Shown here: piece after piece, positions 1-8,681 of the stretch
How the letters are laid out: each line of letters opens with the position of its first letter
Numbering within the stretch: position 1 is the first letter of the stretch
NCBI GenBank assembly: GCA_947178105.1
Contig: CAMWXD010000013.1
Span: 16,675 to 80,674 of the forward strand
Length of the DNA stretch: 64,000 bases
Direction of reading: 5' to 3'
Source: an uncultured Eubacterium sp.
GTDB lineage: Bacteria > Bacillota > Clostridia > Lachnospirales > Lachnospiraceae
Position numbers and translations under genes: made by a program
Notes under the pieces: generated by a model
Databases searched by the model: none
Seen by the model: only the letters and a program-made list of their open reading frames with translations
What the model was told of the DNA's origin: nothing

Positions 1-1237
1 GCGTCCCGTTTTCTTCTACCTCTAAAAACGGTTTCAAGTCCATCCCCTCAAAAGCACTTGTAAATGCATCTGAGCATCCTTTATAAGCTGACATCGTTAC
101 GCCCAGCTCAGCCTGGCGTGTCTGTCCCTCCTCGGAGCAGAAAGCGGAAACCAGATCATACGCTGCCTTCGGATCGGCTGTATTTTTAGAAACCGCCCAG
201 CCAAGCCCATTGTACAGCGATACGCGCTCGCCTTCGTCACAGGAGCCATTGCCATTCGCATCGTAATATGGTATCTGCGCCCAGGCATAATCCGATGCAT
301 TTGCCGCTGTATAAAAGGTATTGACCATCCAGGAGCCCTGGAGCATCATGCCGACCAGCCCGCTTTGGAACAACAGGTCAGGATCTGTCGTAGACATCGT
401 ATCCTGATCCGGCATGGACGGGAAAAGCTCGTCGGCAAGCCATTTCATTGCTTTCAGTGTATTCTCATTGTCCATTCCCGAAGTCTTTTTGTCCTCGCTG
501 ATCAGCTCACCGCCAAATCCATAGATCAGGTTGTACCATCCGTCCTGTCCGTCATTCGTGTTCATAGCCGTACCGTAAATCCCGTCTGCCGCGCCTTTTT
601 CTGCAATCGTGGCAGCCGCAGCCGCATAATCGTCCCAAGTCCACGCATCCGTAGGGTACGATACGTCGTACTTATCAAAAATTGCTTTGTTATACAAAAG
701 CGCAATCGTATCATGGTCTTTTGGCAGCGCATACTGAGAGCCGTCCTTACTGTAAATGTCCACAATGCCCTCATAGTAATTGGACAGGTCAATGGCCTCG
801 TCAGCGGCAATATACGTATCCATATTTAACAGCATATCGGCGGACATATATTTTTCAGCCTCGTTAATATGCATCCAAAACACATCCGGCATTTCCCCGC
901 CGGAAGCGCCTGCCTCTAACAGTGTCCAATATTCATTCCACGTAATGACATTGATCCTGACCTTGACCCCGGAAGCCTCCGTCCACTCATCGGCAATCTT
1001 TTGCAGCCCGTCCAACTGGTTGTTGTCCCATATATTTACGGTCAGTTCCTTTGCCGTATAGCCGCTGCCTTCGGATCCGGCATCAGCCCCAGCATCGCCT
1101 GCGTCATTTTCCGCGCCGCTTTCTGTCTGGCCGCCCGCATCAGGTGCCGTACCGGAAGTATCGTTCCCGCCGCAGGCTGTCATAGAAACCATCAGCGTCA
1201 GGCTGGTTAATAAAGCTGTTATTTTTTTTCGTTTCAT
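1..1237 (-). CDS. Extracellular sugar-type solute-binding lipoprotein (partial)
   Basis: The frame is open from an ATG at 1237 to the window edge, so about 412 N-terminal residues are visible and the C-terminus is missing. The start follows a GGGAGGATACTTTT ribosome site, and a TATAAT-like -10 lies at 1285-1290. The N-terminus is a lipoprotein signal (MKRKKITALLTSLTLMVSMT then a Cys in TACGG), followed by a Gly/Asp/Ala-rich linker. The mature part has family 1 solute-binding features: LTVNIWD at the start of lobe I, then a WNEYW segment, ALPKDHDTIALLYNK and GMMLQGSWMV. By family it would be the membrane-anchored receptor of a carbohydrate ABC importer. The permeases, if adjacent, lie outside the window. 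The substrate cannot be told from sequence. Confidence 0.85.
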   Translation of the reverse strand, partial: MKRKKITALLTSLTLMVSMTACGGNDTSGTAPDAGGQTESGAENDAGDAGADAGSEGSGYTAKELTVNIWDNNQLDGLQKIADEWTEASGVKVRINVITWNEYWTLLEAGASGGEMPDVFWMHINEAEKYMSADMLLNMDTYIAADEAIDLSNYYEGIVDIYSKDGSQYALPKDHDTIALLYNKAIFDKYDVSYPTDAWTWDDYAAAAATIAEKGAADGIYGTAMNTNDGQDGWYNLIYGFGGELISEDKKTSGMDNENTLKAMKWLADELFPSMPDQDTMSTTDPDLLFQSGLVGMMLQGSWMVNTFYTAANASDYAWAQIPYYDANGNGSCDEGERVSLYNGLGWAVSKNTADPKAAYDLVSAFCSEEGQTRQAELGVTMSAYKGCSDAFTSAFEGMDLKPFLEVEENGT

Positions 1238-1375
1238 AAAAGTATCCTCCCTATCCTTCTTACTTGTTTTTATTTTCTAATAAGATTATAGCATCTGAAA
1301 AAAAATAACATATAGCAGCCCGTTTGCTGAATATAGTAAAATGTTAGAACGTATAAAAGTATAAAAGGAAACCCG

Positions 1376-3025
1376 CTAAAAACGCCTCATAAGCTTCGCC
1401 ATACGCCGCCCGCCCGGAAACTGCATCATCTCCTCCGGCGTCATTGCCCGCAGTGTCAGGAGCAGGATCATATAGACAACCACGCCGCATAAAAATGCCA
1501 CTGGCACAGTCACATATTTCCAGGCAACTGCCTGGCTGAGTGCCACCTCGATAATCCAGCACATCGACGCCATAATCGACGCGCACACGCCCGGCAGCAC
1601 AAAGGTTTTCATAAATTCCGGCGCCCAATACCCGCTCCGGTAAAGCGCCACCTGGTTCAGCACTGTCACACACACGCCGAATACTGCCATCGAAGCGACC
1701 ACCGCATAAATATGAATGCCTGTAAATTTTAACAAAACGATCAGCACGATCACCTGCAATACAAGAGAAATCCCGCTGTTGATAACCGGGGCGCGCAGCT
1801 TGCCGACCCCCTGCAAAATGCTTGCCGTAACGGTGGCAAGCGAATAAAAAATAACGATCGAGCCGCCGGACAATAACAGTCCAGACGCCAAAGGCTGCGT
1901 ATCCTGAAACAGAAATTCCATTAAAGGCGCTGACAGCAGCATTAACAAAAACGCTGCCGGGAAGGCAATCAGCATCGAAAAACGGATTGCCAGCTCTGTC
2001 TTGATAACGACCTCCTCCTGCCTTTTCTTTACAAAAGAAGCGGTAATGCTTGGGATGCAGGCGGCTCCGATCGCTGCCGCGATTGCCACCGGCAGGTTCA
2101 GCATCGTACGGAATTTCCCGGAAAATACGCCCCACCAAAGCGCCACCTGCTCTGCATCCGCCACACCCTTCATCATATGCTTAAAGATGCCCTGCTCGAT
2201 CACAATATTCAAATTAAAAAGCGCAGAAGCCGCCAAAAACGGAAGCACCGTAAATACCATCCGGCGGAACAAAACCTCATAAGGCACCCGTTTGGCGTGT
2301 TCCCTGCGCATTTTTTTACGCCAGATACGGACAAACCCTTTATATAACACATACAAAAACAGCAGGGAAAACGCGGCGCCCACCGTCGTTCCAACAGACG
2401 CGCCCGCAGCGCCGTACGCCGCATGGTAGCCTTCTTCATTTGCGAGCACCCTGCCGATCTCCCCGCCCTTAGACGCCAGAAAATAAGCTGCCAGCACACT
2501 GACAAACGCGTTGACAAGCTGCTCTAATACCTGGGATACCGCGCTCGGGTACATATTTTCCATCCCCTGGAAAAATCCGCGCAGCACGCCTAAAAATGCG
2601 GTAATAAACAGTGTCGGCGCCAGCACCCGCAGCGCATACAGGCTCAGCGGCGTCTCAAACACCGTCGCAGTAATAAACCGCGCGCCGAAAAAGATCACCG
2701 CACACGCCGCAGCGCCCACAAACAATGCAAATAAAAACGCGCACTTTAATACGCGGTAAGCATTCCTGGACTCTCCCTTTGTCCGGTAATCTGCCACCAG
2801 CCTGGAAACAGCCATCGGAAGGCTGTAAGACGACAGCAGCAGAAAAATATTATAAATGTCAAACGCACATCCATAATAGTTATTCCCCAGATCCCCGATA
2901 ATGTTCGTCAGGGGGATCCGGTAAATCAGCCCGATCACCCTGCCAAGGATCGCCGCAGCGGCAAGCACGCCGCCCTGTAATAGAAAATCCTGATTTTTAT
3001 TTCTGTTTTTGTTCCTGTTTGCCAT
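1376..3025 (-). CDS. SpoVB/YtgP-type polysaccharide flippase (MurJ-like, MOP superfamily)
   Basis: This 549-residue protein is strongly hydrophobic throughout, with about 14 predicted membrane segments, as expected for the MOP exporter superfamily. The N-terminal part (GGVLAAAAILGRVIGLIYRI) resembles the first helix of SpoVB/YtgP/MurJ proteins, which flip lipid-linked peptidoglycan precursors or other polysaccharide units across the membrane. The start lies 15 bases after the stop of the DUF3048 lipoprotein gene, so the two are probably co-transcribed. The set of B. subtilis relatives includes both vegetative (YtgP/MurJ) and sporulation (SpoVB) members, and sequence reading alone does not decide which this is. 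A wall role fits the neighbouring genes. Confidence 0.85.
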   Translation of the reverse strand: MANRNKNRNKNQDFLLQGGVLAAAAILGRVIGLIYRIPLTNIIGDLGNNYYGCAFDIYNIFLLLSSYSLPMAVSRLVADYRTKGESRNAYRVLKCAFLFALFVGAAACAVIFFGARFITATVFETPLSLYALRVLAPTLFITAFLGVLRGFFQGMENMYPSAVSQVLEQLVNAFVSVLAAYFLASKGGEIGRVLANEEGYHAAYGAAGASVGTTVGAAFSLLFLYVLYKGFVRIWRKKMRREHAKRVPYEVLFRRMVFTVLPFLAASALFNLNIVIEQGIFKHMMKGVADAEQVALWWGVFSGKFRTMLNLPVAIAAAIGAACIPSITASFVKKRQEEVVIKTELAIRFSMLIAFPAAFLLMLLSAPLMEFLFQDTQPLASGLLLSGGSIVIFYSLATVTASILQGVGKLRAPVINSGISLVLQVIVLIVLLKFTGIHIYAVVASMAVFGVCVTVLNQVALYRSGYWAPEFMKTFVLPGVCASIMASMCWIIEVALSQAVAWKYVTVPVAFLCGVVVYMILLLTLRAMTPEEMMQFPGGRRMAKLMRRF

Positions 3026-3040
3026 ATGACCTTCACTATC

Positions 3041-4231
3041 CTACTGCATCTGCTCAGCGTCTGCATAAATATGCACTCTGTCCAGATGCGAATTATCAGT
3101 AATGCAGACCCACGTCTTGCCCGGATTCAACAGGATTTCCTTTCCTTCACTGTCAAAATAGGTTGTAGGGGCAAACTGCTCCTCACGCTTCCATGTAAGC
3201 TGGGTTGCCTTTCCGCCCGTAATATACCACCCGGTACCTTCGCCGGTAACCTCGATCTCCAGATATCCCTTGTCGTCCAGCGTACGTACGCTGGAGTTTT
3301 GGATCAGAATATTTTTCACCGCAAGCTGGCTGGAATCATTGCCGTCGATCTGGCGTGCGCCATACTGATAACGATAGTATAAGCCATCCTCTGGATTATA
3401 TTCAAAATATGGCTTGTTAATCAAATATCCCGGCTGGACGATCACCGCATCCTGGCAGTTTTTCCCGTTCAGTACGACCGGCTCTTCTTCCGGTGCGAAC
3501 TGAAAATGCCCTTTAAAGCCCTTTTGATATTTCGTCTCATACTGCTTGAGCCCAATGCCTGCCTCCAGCCCTTTTCCGGTCGCATAGGCATTGTGCGGCG
3601 CCTTTTTTGCCGTATCACGGTAAATCACCGCTTTGTCAACCTCATATTCCAGGCCGTTTAAATCATCGATCTGGCCGCTCTCCAAAAAACCCTGTGCATA
3701 GGAAGCCTGCCCATAATGCAGATAAATCGCATCAAACCCCATCGAATAATACGCATAATACAGGCGGCTGCTTCGAACAGAGCCTAATTTTTCAAGCTCC
3801 TTATAATTTTCAAAAATTCCCATCAGCCGTGTCAGCCCGCCTTCCACCGGAGCTTCGAAGATCACCTGCGCCTGCCCGATGCCGTACTGCGGCAGCGCAG
3901 AATCCGTATTCCCGATCATACAGGAGACCGGACGCTGCTTTGCGAGCTTTTTATCGATCCATTCCCCGGTCAAGTAACTGCGCGCTTCCCCGGCGTGTAT
4001 ATCCTCTGCCACCGTCTCTTCATCCGGCAGTGTTTCTTCGGCAACTGTCTGCTCAGGCGCTTCCTCCTCTTCGATTACTGTCTGCGGTTCCGCCAAAGGA
4101 GGCGCTTCCTCCTCTTTTTTTCCGCACCCGCCGAACAGCAGCCCTGCACTGGCAGCCGTGAGCATACTGAGCATGAGTTTCTTTTTCCATTCCTTGTTCA
4201 TGATGTCCTTTTTCATGATGTTCTTTTTCAT
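3041..4231 (-). CDS. DUF3048 (YerB-like) lipoprotein
   Basis: The 396-residue product has a basic N-terminus and a lipobox (LLFGGC near residues 31-36), then a Glu/Pro-rich linker to about residue 80. The rest matches the DUF3048/YerB pattern: RPVSCMIGN, then QAQVIFEAPVEGGLTRLMGI and LGSVRSSRLYYAYYSMGFDA. The biochemical role of this family is not established; it is an exported, membrane-anchored protein in many Firmicutes. The first ATG at 4231 is preferred because GGAAAGGTG precedes it. The N-terminus carries near-repeats (MKKNI, MKKDI, MNKEW), so two downstream ATGs are possible but lack a good ribosome site. It lies between ybeY and the flippase gene. Confidence 0.85.
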   Translation of the reverse strand: MKKNIMKKDIMNKEWKKKLMLSMLTAASAGLLFGGCGKKEEEAPPLAEPQTVIEEEEAPEQTVAEETLPDEETVAEDIHAGEARSYLTGEWIDKKLAKQRPVSCMIGNTDSALPQYGIGQAQVIFEAPVEGGLTRLMGIFENYKELEKLGSVRSSRLYYAYYSMGFDAIYLHYGQASYAQGFLESGQIDDLNGLEYEVDKAVIYRDTAKKAPHNAYATGKGLEAGIGLKQYETKYQKGFKGHFQFAPEEEPVVLNGKNCQDAVIVQPGYLINKPYFEYNPEDGLYYRYQYGARQIDGNDSSQLAVKNILIQNSSVRTLDDKGYLEIEVTGEGTGWYITGGKATQLTWKREEQFAPTTYFDSEGKEILLNPGKTWVCITDNSHLDRVHIYADAEQMQ

Positions 4232-4283
4232 GATTCACCTTTCCGTATGAAATAATCTTGTCTGAATCTGGAGCGTATGTGAT

Positions 4284-4778
4284 TTAGCGCAAAATGCGCA
4301 GGTCTTCCAAAATCTCCCGCTGCACCCCTTCCATTGCAGCCGCCTCATCCTCCTCCATATGATCATATCCAAACAAATGCAGCATACTGTGCACGATCAA
4401 AAACGCAAACTCCCGCTCGTTGCTGTGCCCATAGCTTTCCGCCTGCTGCTTGACACGCTCGATATTCACAACGATATCTCCCAGTACAACCTCGCCCGTG
4501 TCCGGGTTAAAATTATCTGCGTCCGCCTCAAGATGTGAAAAATCCCCGGCTTTCTCATAGCGAATCATAGGAAACGACAGCACATCCGTAGGGCTGTCTA
4601 TTTCCCGAAATTCCCGGTTTAACAGGCAGATCCCCTCATCGTCTGTCAGCAGCAGGTTGACCTCCGCCTCAAATGGGAATTTTTCATGCGCAGTCGTATA
4701 ATGGATGACATCCTTTGCCGTTTTTTCATAATCAAACGGAAAGTCCACATTTACTTCCTCTTCTATGCTGATTGTCAT
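4284..4778 (-). CDS. ybeY: YbeY endoribonuclease
   Basis: The 164-residue product has the diagnostic zinc motif H130-SML-H134-LFGYD-H140 of the UPF0054/YbeY family, and the conserved NREFREIDSPTDVLSFP segment at about 54-70. YbeY is a single-strand-specific metallo-endoribonuclease involved in 16S rRNA 3'-end maturation and ribosome quality control. The length is normal. It sits in the phoH-ybeY arrangement seen across Firmicutes. Its ATG overlaps the stop of a 19-codon mini-ORF (ATGA), and its ribosome site AAGGAGGAGGTG lies inside that mini-ORF, which suggests translational coupling. Confidence 0.96.
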   Translation of the reverse strand: MTISIEEEVNVDFPFDYEKTAKDVIHYTTAHEKFPFEAEVNLLLTDDEGICLLNREFREIDSPTDVLSFPMIRYEKAGDFSHLEADADNFNPDTGEVVLGDIVVNIERVKQQAESYGHSNEREFAFLIVHSMLHLFGYDHMEEDEAAAMEGVQREILEDLRILR

Positions 4779-4834
4779 AAAGGCACCTCCTCCTTGGCTA
4801 AAAACTCCCGTATTTTCCTTGTGGCAGCCATCAT
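4775..4834 (-). CDS. 19-residue mini-ORF coupling the HD-like gene to ybeY
   Basis: An ATG at 4834 (ATGATGGCTGCC) is followed by 19 codons giving MMAATRKIREFLAKEEVPL and a TGA. Its ATG overlaps the stop of the upstream HD-like gene (ATGA) and its TGA overlaps the ybeY ATG (ATGA). It has its own AAGGAGGAGG ribosome site nine bases upstream. The segment KIREFLAKEE is a copy of the last residues of the HD-like protein and stems from a local duplication. Whether the peptide is stable or only its translation matters (coupling) is unknown; no family is recognised. Confidence 0.5.
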   Translation of the reverse strand: MMAATRKIREFLAKEEVPL

Positions 4835-4872
4835 AAAAGTTCCTCCTCCTTGGCTAAAAACTCCCGTATTTT
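4786..4872. repeat. Direct repeat of 31 bases, 56-base offset
   Basis: Identical 31-base copies lie at 4786-4816 and 4842-4872. The right copy is the 3' end of the HD-like gene with the ribosome site of the mini-ORF; the left copy is inside the mini-ORF and supplies the ribosome site of ybeY. The pattern suggests a recent short tandem duplication. Confidence 0.9.
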
Positions 4873-6021
4873 TAAAAACTGGTTCATCGTAAGCCCGCTG
4901 CTGTCGTAAATGCCGGACGAGGATTCGTCATTTAACGTCTGATAAATGACCATATCCCGGTTCCAGGAGCTTGACAGCGTCGTATGGTCGAGCAGTTCAA
5001 ACTTCGTCACCAGTGTATCTGTAATATGTACAATCGCAGATTCGATGGTAGATATTTTTTTATTCTGCCCTCCAAATTCACTTAAGATCAAAATAACGTC
5101 ATTTGGAAAACAGTTATCCTGCGCAATGCGCACGCCGCTCTCTACAAACGGCTCCCCGCCAAACTTGCCCAGACGGTAATAAAATCCGCTGACCGCCGCC
5201 AGCTTTGTATTTGCCTTGATCTTTGCGGCACAATGCGCTGCGATCCTGGATACGCGGATTGCATGGTTATAATCCCCCTGAGAATACCGCTTGATCTCGC
5301 GCACAAGATGAAAATTCGGGTCTACAATCGTATCCAGGCTGATTTCTCCAAAATGCTCCAGCCGAAAATGCAGTACTTCGTACAAAAAATGCATTCCTGC
5401 CACCGTCAGCACGCTGCCTAACAGCGTAAATAACAGCAAAGAGGCCGTCGGAATCCCGTTTTCCAGATAGTAAAACAGCACCGGTACTGCCATATTTAAG
5501 GAAAATGCAGTGATCTCTGCATAAATACGGTGTTCCTTTTTCTCATACATGCCTGTCAGCATAATGCCAAGCAGCATCAGCATCAGGTAACATGCCATCG
5601 CTTCTACCGAAGTATTCCCATTAAGCGAGATATGGATATCAAAAAACAGGGAAATCGCAAACGCCTGCTCCCGGTTCAGCCCTGCCGCCAGCAAAAAAGC
5701 AATGCCAAGTACAGGCGCCGTATATGCCGGAAAAAAAGACAAGGGAACCATCAGTACAATGCCTGCCGTATAATACACGCAGATCCTGTCGTAATCCTCC
5801 GCAGAATCCGGCTGCTGTCCGCTGTGCAGCCTGCCGCTTTCCAGAAAAAAAATAAATGATGCAGCAAACAGCACGTCCACAAACAGTGCAGTAATTATCT
5901 CGCCGAGCGCCATCCGGTGCACTGCCCCGAAAAGCAGCCCGCCAAGCAGCGTAGCTGCACCGATATATACAAGCTTTATGACCCGTTTTGCAATAAATCT
6001 GTCTTCTGTCATGCCTTCCAT
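4831..6021 (-). CDS. HD-like membrane protein in the PgpH position, HD dyad lost
   Basis: The 396-residue protein has about seven hydrophobic segments in residues 15-215 and a cytosolic domain from about 225. That domain resembles the 7TM-HD (PgpH/YqfF) family: DPNFHLVREI at about 234-243, then DYNHAIRVSRIAAHCAAKI with a retained His253. Where PgpH has the metal-binding HD dyad (YYHDIGK), this protein reads YYRLGKF (residues 281-287), so His and Asp are replaced by Tyr and Arg. It also lacks the large extracellular domain and is far shorter than PgpH (about 700 residues). PgpH normally sits between phoH and ybeY and degrades cyclic-di-AMP; here the position is kept but catalysis is unlikely. 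It may be a non-catalytic sensor. The start ATG (6021) has AGGTGG upstream and overlaps the end of phoH by 13 bases. Confidence 0.8.
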   Translation of the reverse strand: MEGMTEDRFIAKRVIKLVYIGAATLLGGLLFGAVHRMALGEIITALFVDVLFAASFIFFLESGRLHSGQQPDSAEDYDRICVYYTAGIVLMVPLSFFPAYTAPVLGIAFLLAAGLNREQAFAISLFFDIHISLNGNTSVEAMACYLMLMLLGIMLTGMYEKKEHRIYAEITAFSLNMAVPVLFYYLENGIPTASLLLFTLLGSVLTVAGMHFLYEVLHFRLEHFGEISLDTIVDPNFHLVREIKRYSQGDYNHAIRVSRIAAHCAAKIKANTKLAAVSGFYYRLGKFGGEPFVESGVRIAQDNCFPNDVILILSEFGGQNKKISTIESAIVHITDTLVTKFELLDHTTLSSSWNRDMVIYQTLNDESSSGIYDSSGLTMNQFLKIREFLAKEEELL

Positions 6022-7037
6022 TTCGCCACCTGTTTTTTGCGCTTTAGTTCATTTGCACGTTTTGGCCGAACTGGCTCAAGCTGCTTTTTTTCATATACTT
6101 CGTAAGCGTTTACGATTTTTTGTACAAGCGGGTGGCGCACAACATCCTTGCTGGAAAGCTCACAAATCCCGATCTCTTCGACGCCTTTTAACACCTCTAA
6201 CGCCACATCCAGCCCTGATTTTGTATCCGGCGGCAAATCTTTTTGCGTCGCATCCCCGGTGATTACGACCTTTGATCCAAACCCGATCCTTGTTAAAAAC
6301 ATCTTCATTTGAGCCGGAGTCGTATTCTGCGCTTCGTCCAGGATGATAAACGAATGATCCAGCGTACGCCCGCGCATATATGCAAGCGGGGCTACTTCGA
6401 TCAGCCCTTTTTCCATGTTTTTCAGAAAGGTATCCGCACCCATAATCTGATGCAAAGCATCATACAGCGGGCGCAAATACGGATCTACCTTGCTCTGCAA
6501 GTCTCCCGGCAAAAATCCCAGCTTTTCCCCTGCTTCGATCGCCGGCCTTGTCAGGATAATGCGCCCGGTTTCTTCTCTTTTAAAGGATGCTACTGCCATC
6601 GCCATCGCAAGGTAGGTCTTTCCGGTTCCGGCAGGCCCCGTCCCGAATACGATCATACGCTCTTTGATCAGCTCCGCATACGTTTTCTGCCCAAGCGTCT
6701 TTGGCTTGATCGGCTTGCCGTTTACCGTATAGCCGATGCAGGCTTCCTCGATTTCAGCAAGCGTTGCCGTTTCCTGCTCCTTTACAAGTGCAATGGCATA
6801 GTCTACATTTTGCTCCGTAATCACATTTCCCCGTCTGGATAGCTCCAAAAGCTGCGCAATCACCTGCCTGGCACACGAAATAGGTACCGGATTTCCTAAA
6901 ATTTTAACCTGCTCATCCCTGCATATTACTGTTACATTCAGGCTTCTTTCAATTTTTTTCATAAAAGCGTCAAATTGCCCGAAGATGTTTGTCATATGAT
7001 CCGACGGCAGCTCCATACATATCTCATTCAGACTCAT
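6009..7037 (-). CDS. phoH: PhoH-family ATPase
   Basis: This PhoH-like protein of about 342 residues has a Walker A motif (GPAGTGKTYLAMAMA), a Walker B segment (SFIILDEAQN) and the typical RIGFGSKVVITGDATQ stretch. N-terminal to the ATPase is a small RNA-binding-like domain (ERSLNVTVICRDEQVKILG). PhoH proteins are ATPases tied to RNA metabolism; the substrate in Firmicutes is unsettled, but linkage to ybeY supports an RNA role. I chose the ATG at 7037 (MSLNEICMELPSDHM), which has AAGGGA about ten bases upstream and overlaps yqfD by 14 bases. An in-frame ATG at 7055 is possible but has a poorer ribosome site. Confidence 0.93.
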   Translation of the reverse strand: MSLNEICMELPSDHMTNIFGQFDAFMKKIERSLNVTVICRDEQVKILGNPVPISCARQVIAQLLELSRRGNVITEQNVDYAIALVKEQETATLAEIEEACIGYTVNGKPIKPKTLGQKTYAELIKERMIVFGTGPAGTGKTYLAMAMAVASFKREETGRIILTRPAIEAGEKLGFLPGDLQSKVDPYLRPLYDALHQIMGADTFLKNMEKGLIEVAPLAYMRGRTLDHSFIILDEAQNTTPAQMKMFLTRIGFGSKVVITGDATQKDLPPDTKSGLDVALEVLKGVEEIGICELSSKDVVRHPLVQKIVNAYEVYEKKQLEPVRPKRANELKRKKQVAKWKA

Positions 7038-8298
7038 TTTCCACATTCCCTTCATCTACCGCATCTGCCACCTGCTGTCCGTTTGCAGCATAACGGAACG
7101 TATTTTCCAGCACTGTGACTTTGCCCGATACAGTATATTTATTTTTTTCCGTTCTTATCATAACATGTTTTTCCAAAATGAGAACACCTTTTTGCGTCAA
7201 TTTTTCTAAAAATTCGGTTAAATTTTCCGCTGCCTGCTCTTTTGCTTCTTTTTTCGTATAAACAGACTGCTCTTCCCCGTACTCTTCATATGTGCGCTGC
7301 ACAAAATAAATCGGCAGGTAAAAAGAATCGCATATACAAAGCTGCTTCCTCGTATCCATAACCGTATACTGTGAAAATCCTGTTTTTTTCCATGGAAGCT
7401 GGATATAGGAATCGCCGAACGCAAGCCCATAGCGGTGCTCCTTCCTCCCGCTGTAAATGCGCTCGGTATGCTTTGCCGGAAAGCTGTCCTGATACGTATA
7501 CTCTGTTTTTAGCTGAATATCAGCATCCGCCGTACAGTACTGATATGCAATTAGCGCCGCGCTGTCATCATAGATCGGCAGCGCGCCCGATACGAGTACG
7601 TCCCCCTTTTTGACCGTATCCCCCTGCTGTACGAGAGGCGTTCCTTTGCGGACATAAATGCTTTCGATCGTACCGTCATGCAGCGCGAGCAAGTCATAGC
7701 CTTTTTGCTCCTGCTCCTTTAGTTCCTGCGGCAGCGCCGCGTTCGACGGCTGCGCCGCTACAACCAGGTTTTCCTGTACATCGATCGTCAGCGTCGTCCC
7801 TTCCCGTTTGACCGAAGTCCAGATAATGCTCTTAAAATTGCTGCGGATCTCCTCTTCTAATTTTGTGCAATCTATGTCTTTAATATGAGTCCCATACGAA
7901 CTGTTTTTTTCTTCCAGAAATTGCAGCATACTGTCGTCGGTCACACTGTCATTGCCGTTGATATCCACCTTCCATATAAAACGGGACAGCGTATAGAGGA
8001 TCATCATGCAAATAAAGATACTGATAAACAGGATCTTCCGCCTGCGGTAACGGAACAAAAAAAATGGGATTCCATTTTTCCTGCTGATTTTGACATGCGT
8101 GCCGGATTTTTTTAACAGCGGCTTTAAGCACCGAAACCCTTCTACCGATATATGGAAATAATAGACCTCTCCCTCCTGGCGCAGATCCCAGATCAGGATG
8201 TTATGATTGCTGCAAAGATTTAAAAACCGTTCCGGCGCGTAGCCCCACAACGCCACCTCCACATAACCGCGAAAATATTTGATCAGACGCAACAGCAT
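7024..8298 (-). CDS. yqfD: Sporulation protein YqfD
   Basis: The 424-residue product matches the YqfD family: an N-terminal cytosolic part (MLLRLIKYFRGYVEVALWG, then FLNLCSNHNILIWDL), one membrane helix near residues 88-108, and a large external beta-rich domain. In B. subtilis yqfD is expressed in the mother cell under SigE, and YqfC/YqfD-type proteins are needed for normal spore formation in several Firmicutes. It is directly downstream of yqfC (8-base gap) and overlaps phoH, the standard Clostridia order yqfC-yqfD-phoH. Confidence 0.92.
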   Translation of the reverse strand: MLLRLIKYFRGYVEVALWGYAPERFLNLCSNHNILIWDLRQEGEVYYFHISVEGFRCLKPLLKKSGTHVKISRKNGIPFFLFRYRRRKILFISIFICMMILYTLSRFIWKVDINGNDSVTDDSMLQFLEEKNSSYGTHIKDIDCTKLEEEIRSNFKSIIWTSVKREGTTLTIDVQENLVVAAQPSNAALPQELKEQEQKGYDLLALHDGTIESIYVRKGTPLVQQGDTVKKGDVLVSGALPIYDDSAALIAYQYCTADADIQLKTEYTYQDSFPAKHTERIYSGRKEHRYGLAFGDSYIQLPWKKTGFSQYTVMDTRKQLCICDSFYLPIYFVQRTYEEYGEEQSVYTKKEAKEQAAENLTEFLEKLTQKGVLILEKHVMIRTEKNKYTVSGKVTVLENTFRYAANGQQVADAVDEGNVENESE

Positions 8299-8306
8299 TC
8301 TACACC

Positions 8307-8594
8307 TCAGTTTTCATAAATAATCTGTTCGATCAACCCCTCGATCTTCATTTCTTCATTGGTGTAATATTCGATTTTCAGCCGTTTCCCGACGATCAGG
8401 ATCCGACAGTCTTTTGCCTGCACACGGATATGCTCGTCTTTGTATTCCAAAATCCCGCGGTAATTTTCAATCAGCAGCTCATTTTGTCCTGTAACCGATA
8501 CAAGCACACTCCCAAAGGCAAGGTCTGGCGGCAGGTCAAACGCCCTGACTACGCTTTCCTTCAATTCGCTGGAAAAAATGTTCCTTTTTCTCAT
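8307..8594 (-). CDS. yqfC: Sporulation protein YqfC (YabP family)
   Basis: The product of 95 residues (MRKRNIFSSELKESVVRAFD) belongs to the YqfC/YabP family of small sporulation proteins: FDLPPDLAFGSVLVSVTG, then LLIENYRGILEY and a C-terminal LKIEYYTNEEMKIEG. I chose the ATG at 8594 because GGAGAG lies six bases upstream; an upstream in-frame ATG at 8624 lacks a ribosome site. It heads the yqfC-yqfD-phoH operon. Sigma-E control is known for the B. subtilis gene; I did not find a clear sigma-E promoter here. Confidence 0.9.
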   Translation of the reverse strand: MRKRNIFSSELKESVVRAFDLPPDLAFGSVLVSVTGQNELLIENYRGILEYKDEHIRVQAKDCRILIVGKRLKIEYYTNEEMKIEGLIEQIIYEN

Positions 8595-8681
8595 AACCGC
8601 TCTCCACTGGCATTCTTGCAGCATCCGTAATATTAATACTATCGTATGCGCCTGCCGCGGCCAATATGTGCAATTTTATAC

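Noticed and set aside
1344..2138. 264-codon frame on the minus strand inside the flippase gene
   Set aside because: It is another frame of the flippase gene; no ribosome site, and the flippase frame is complete.
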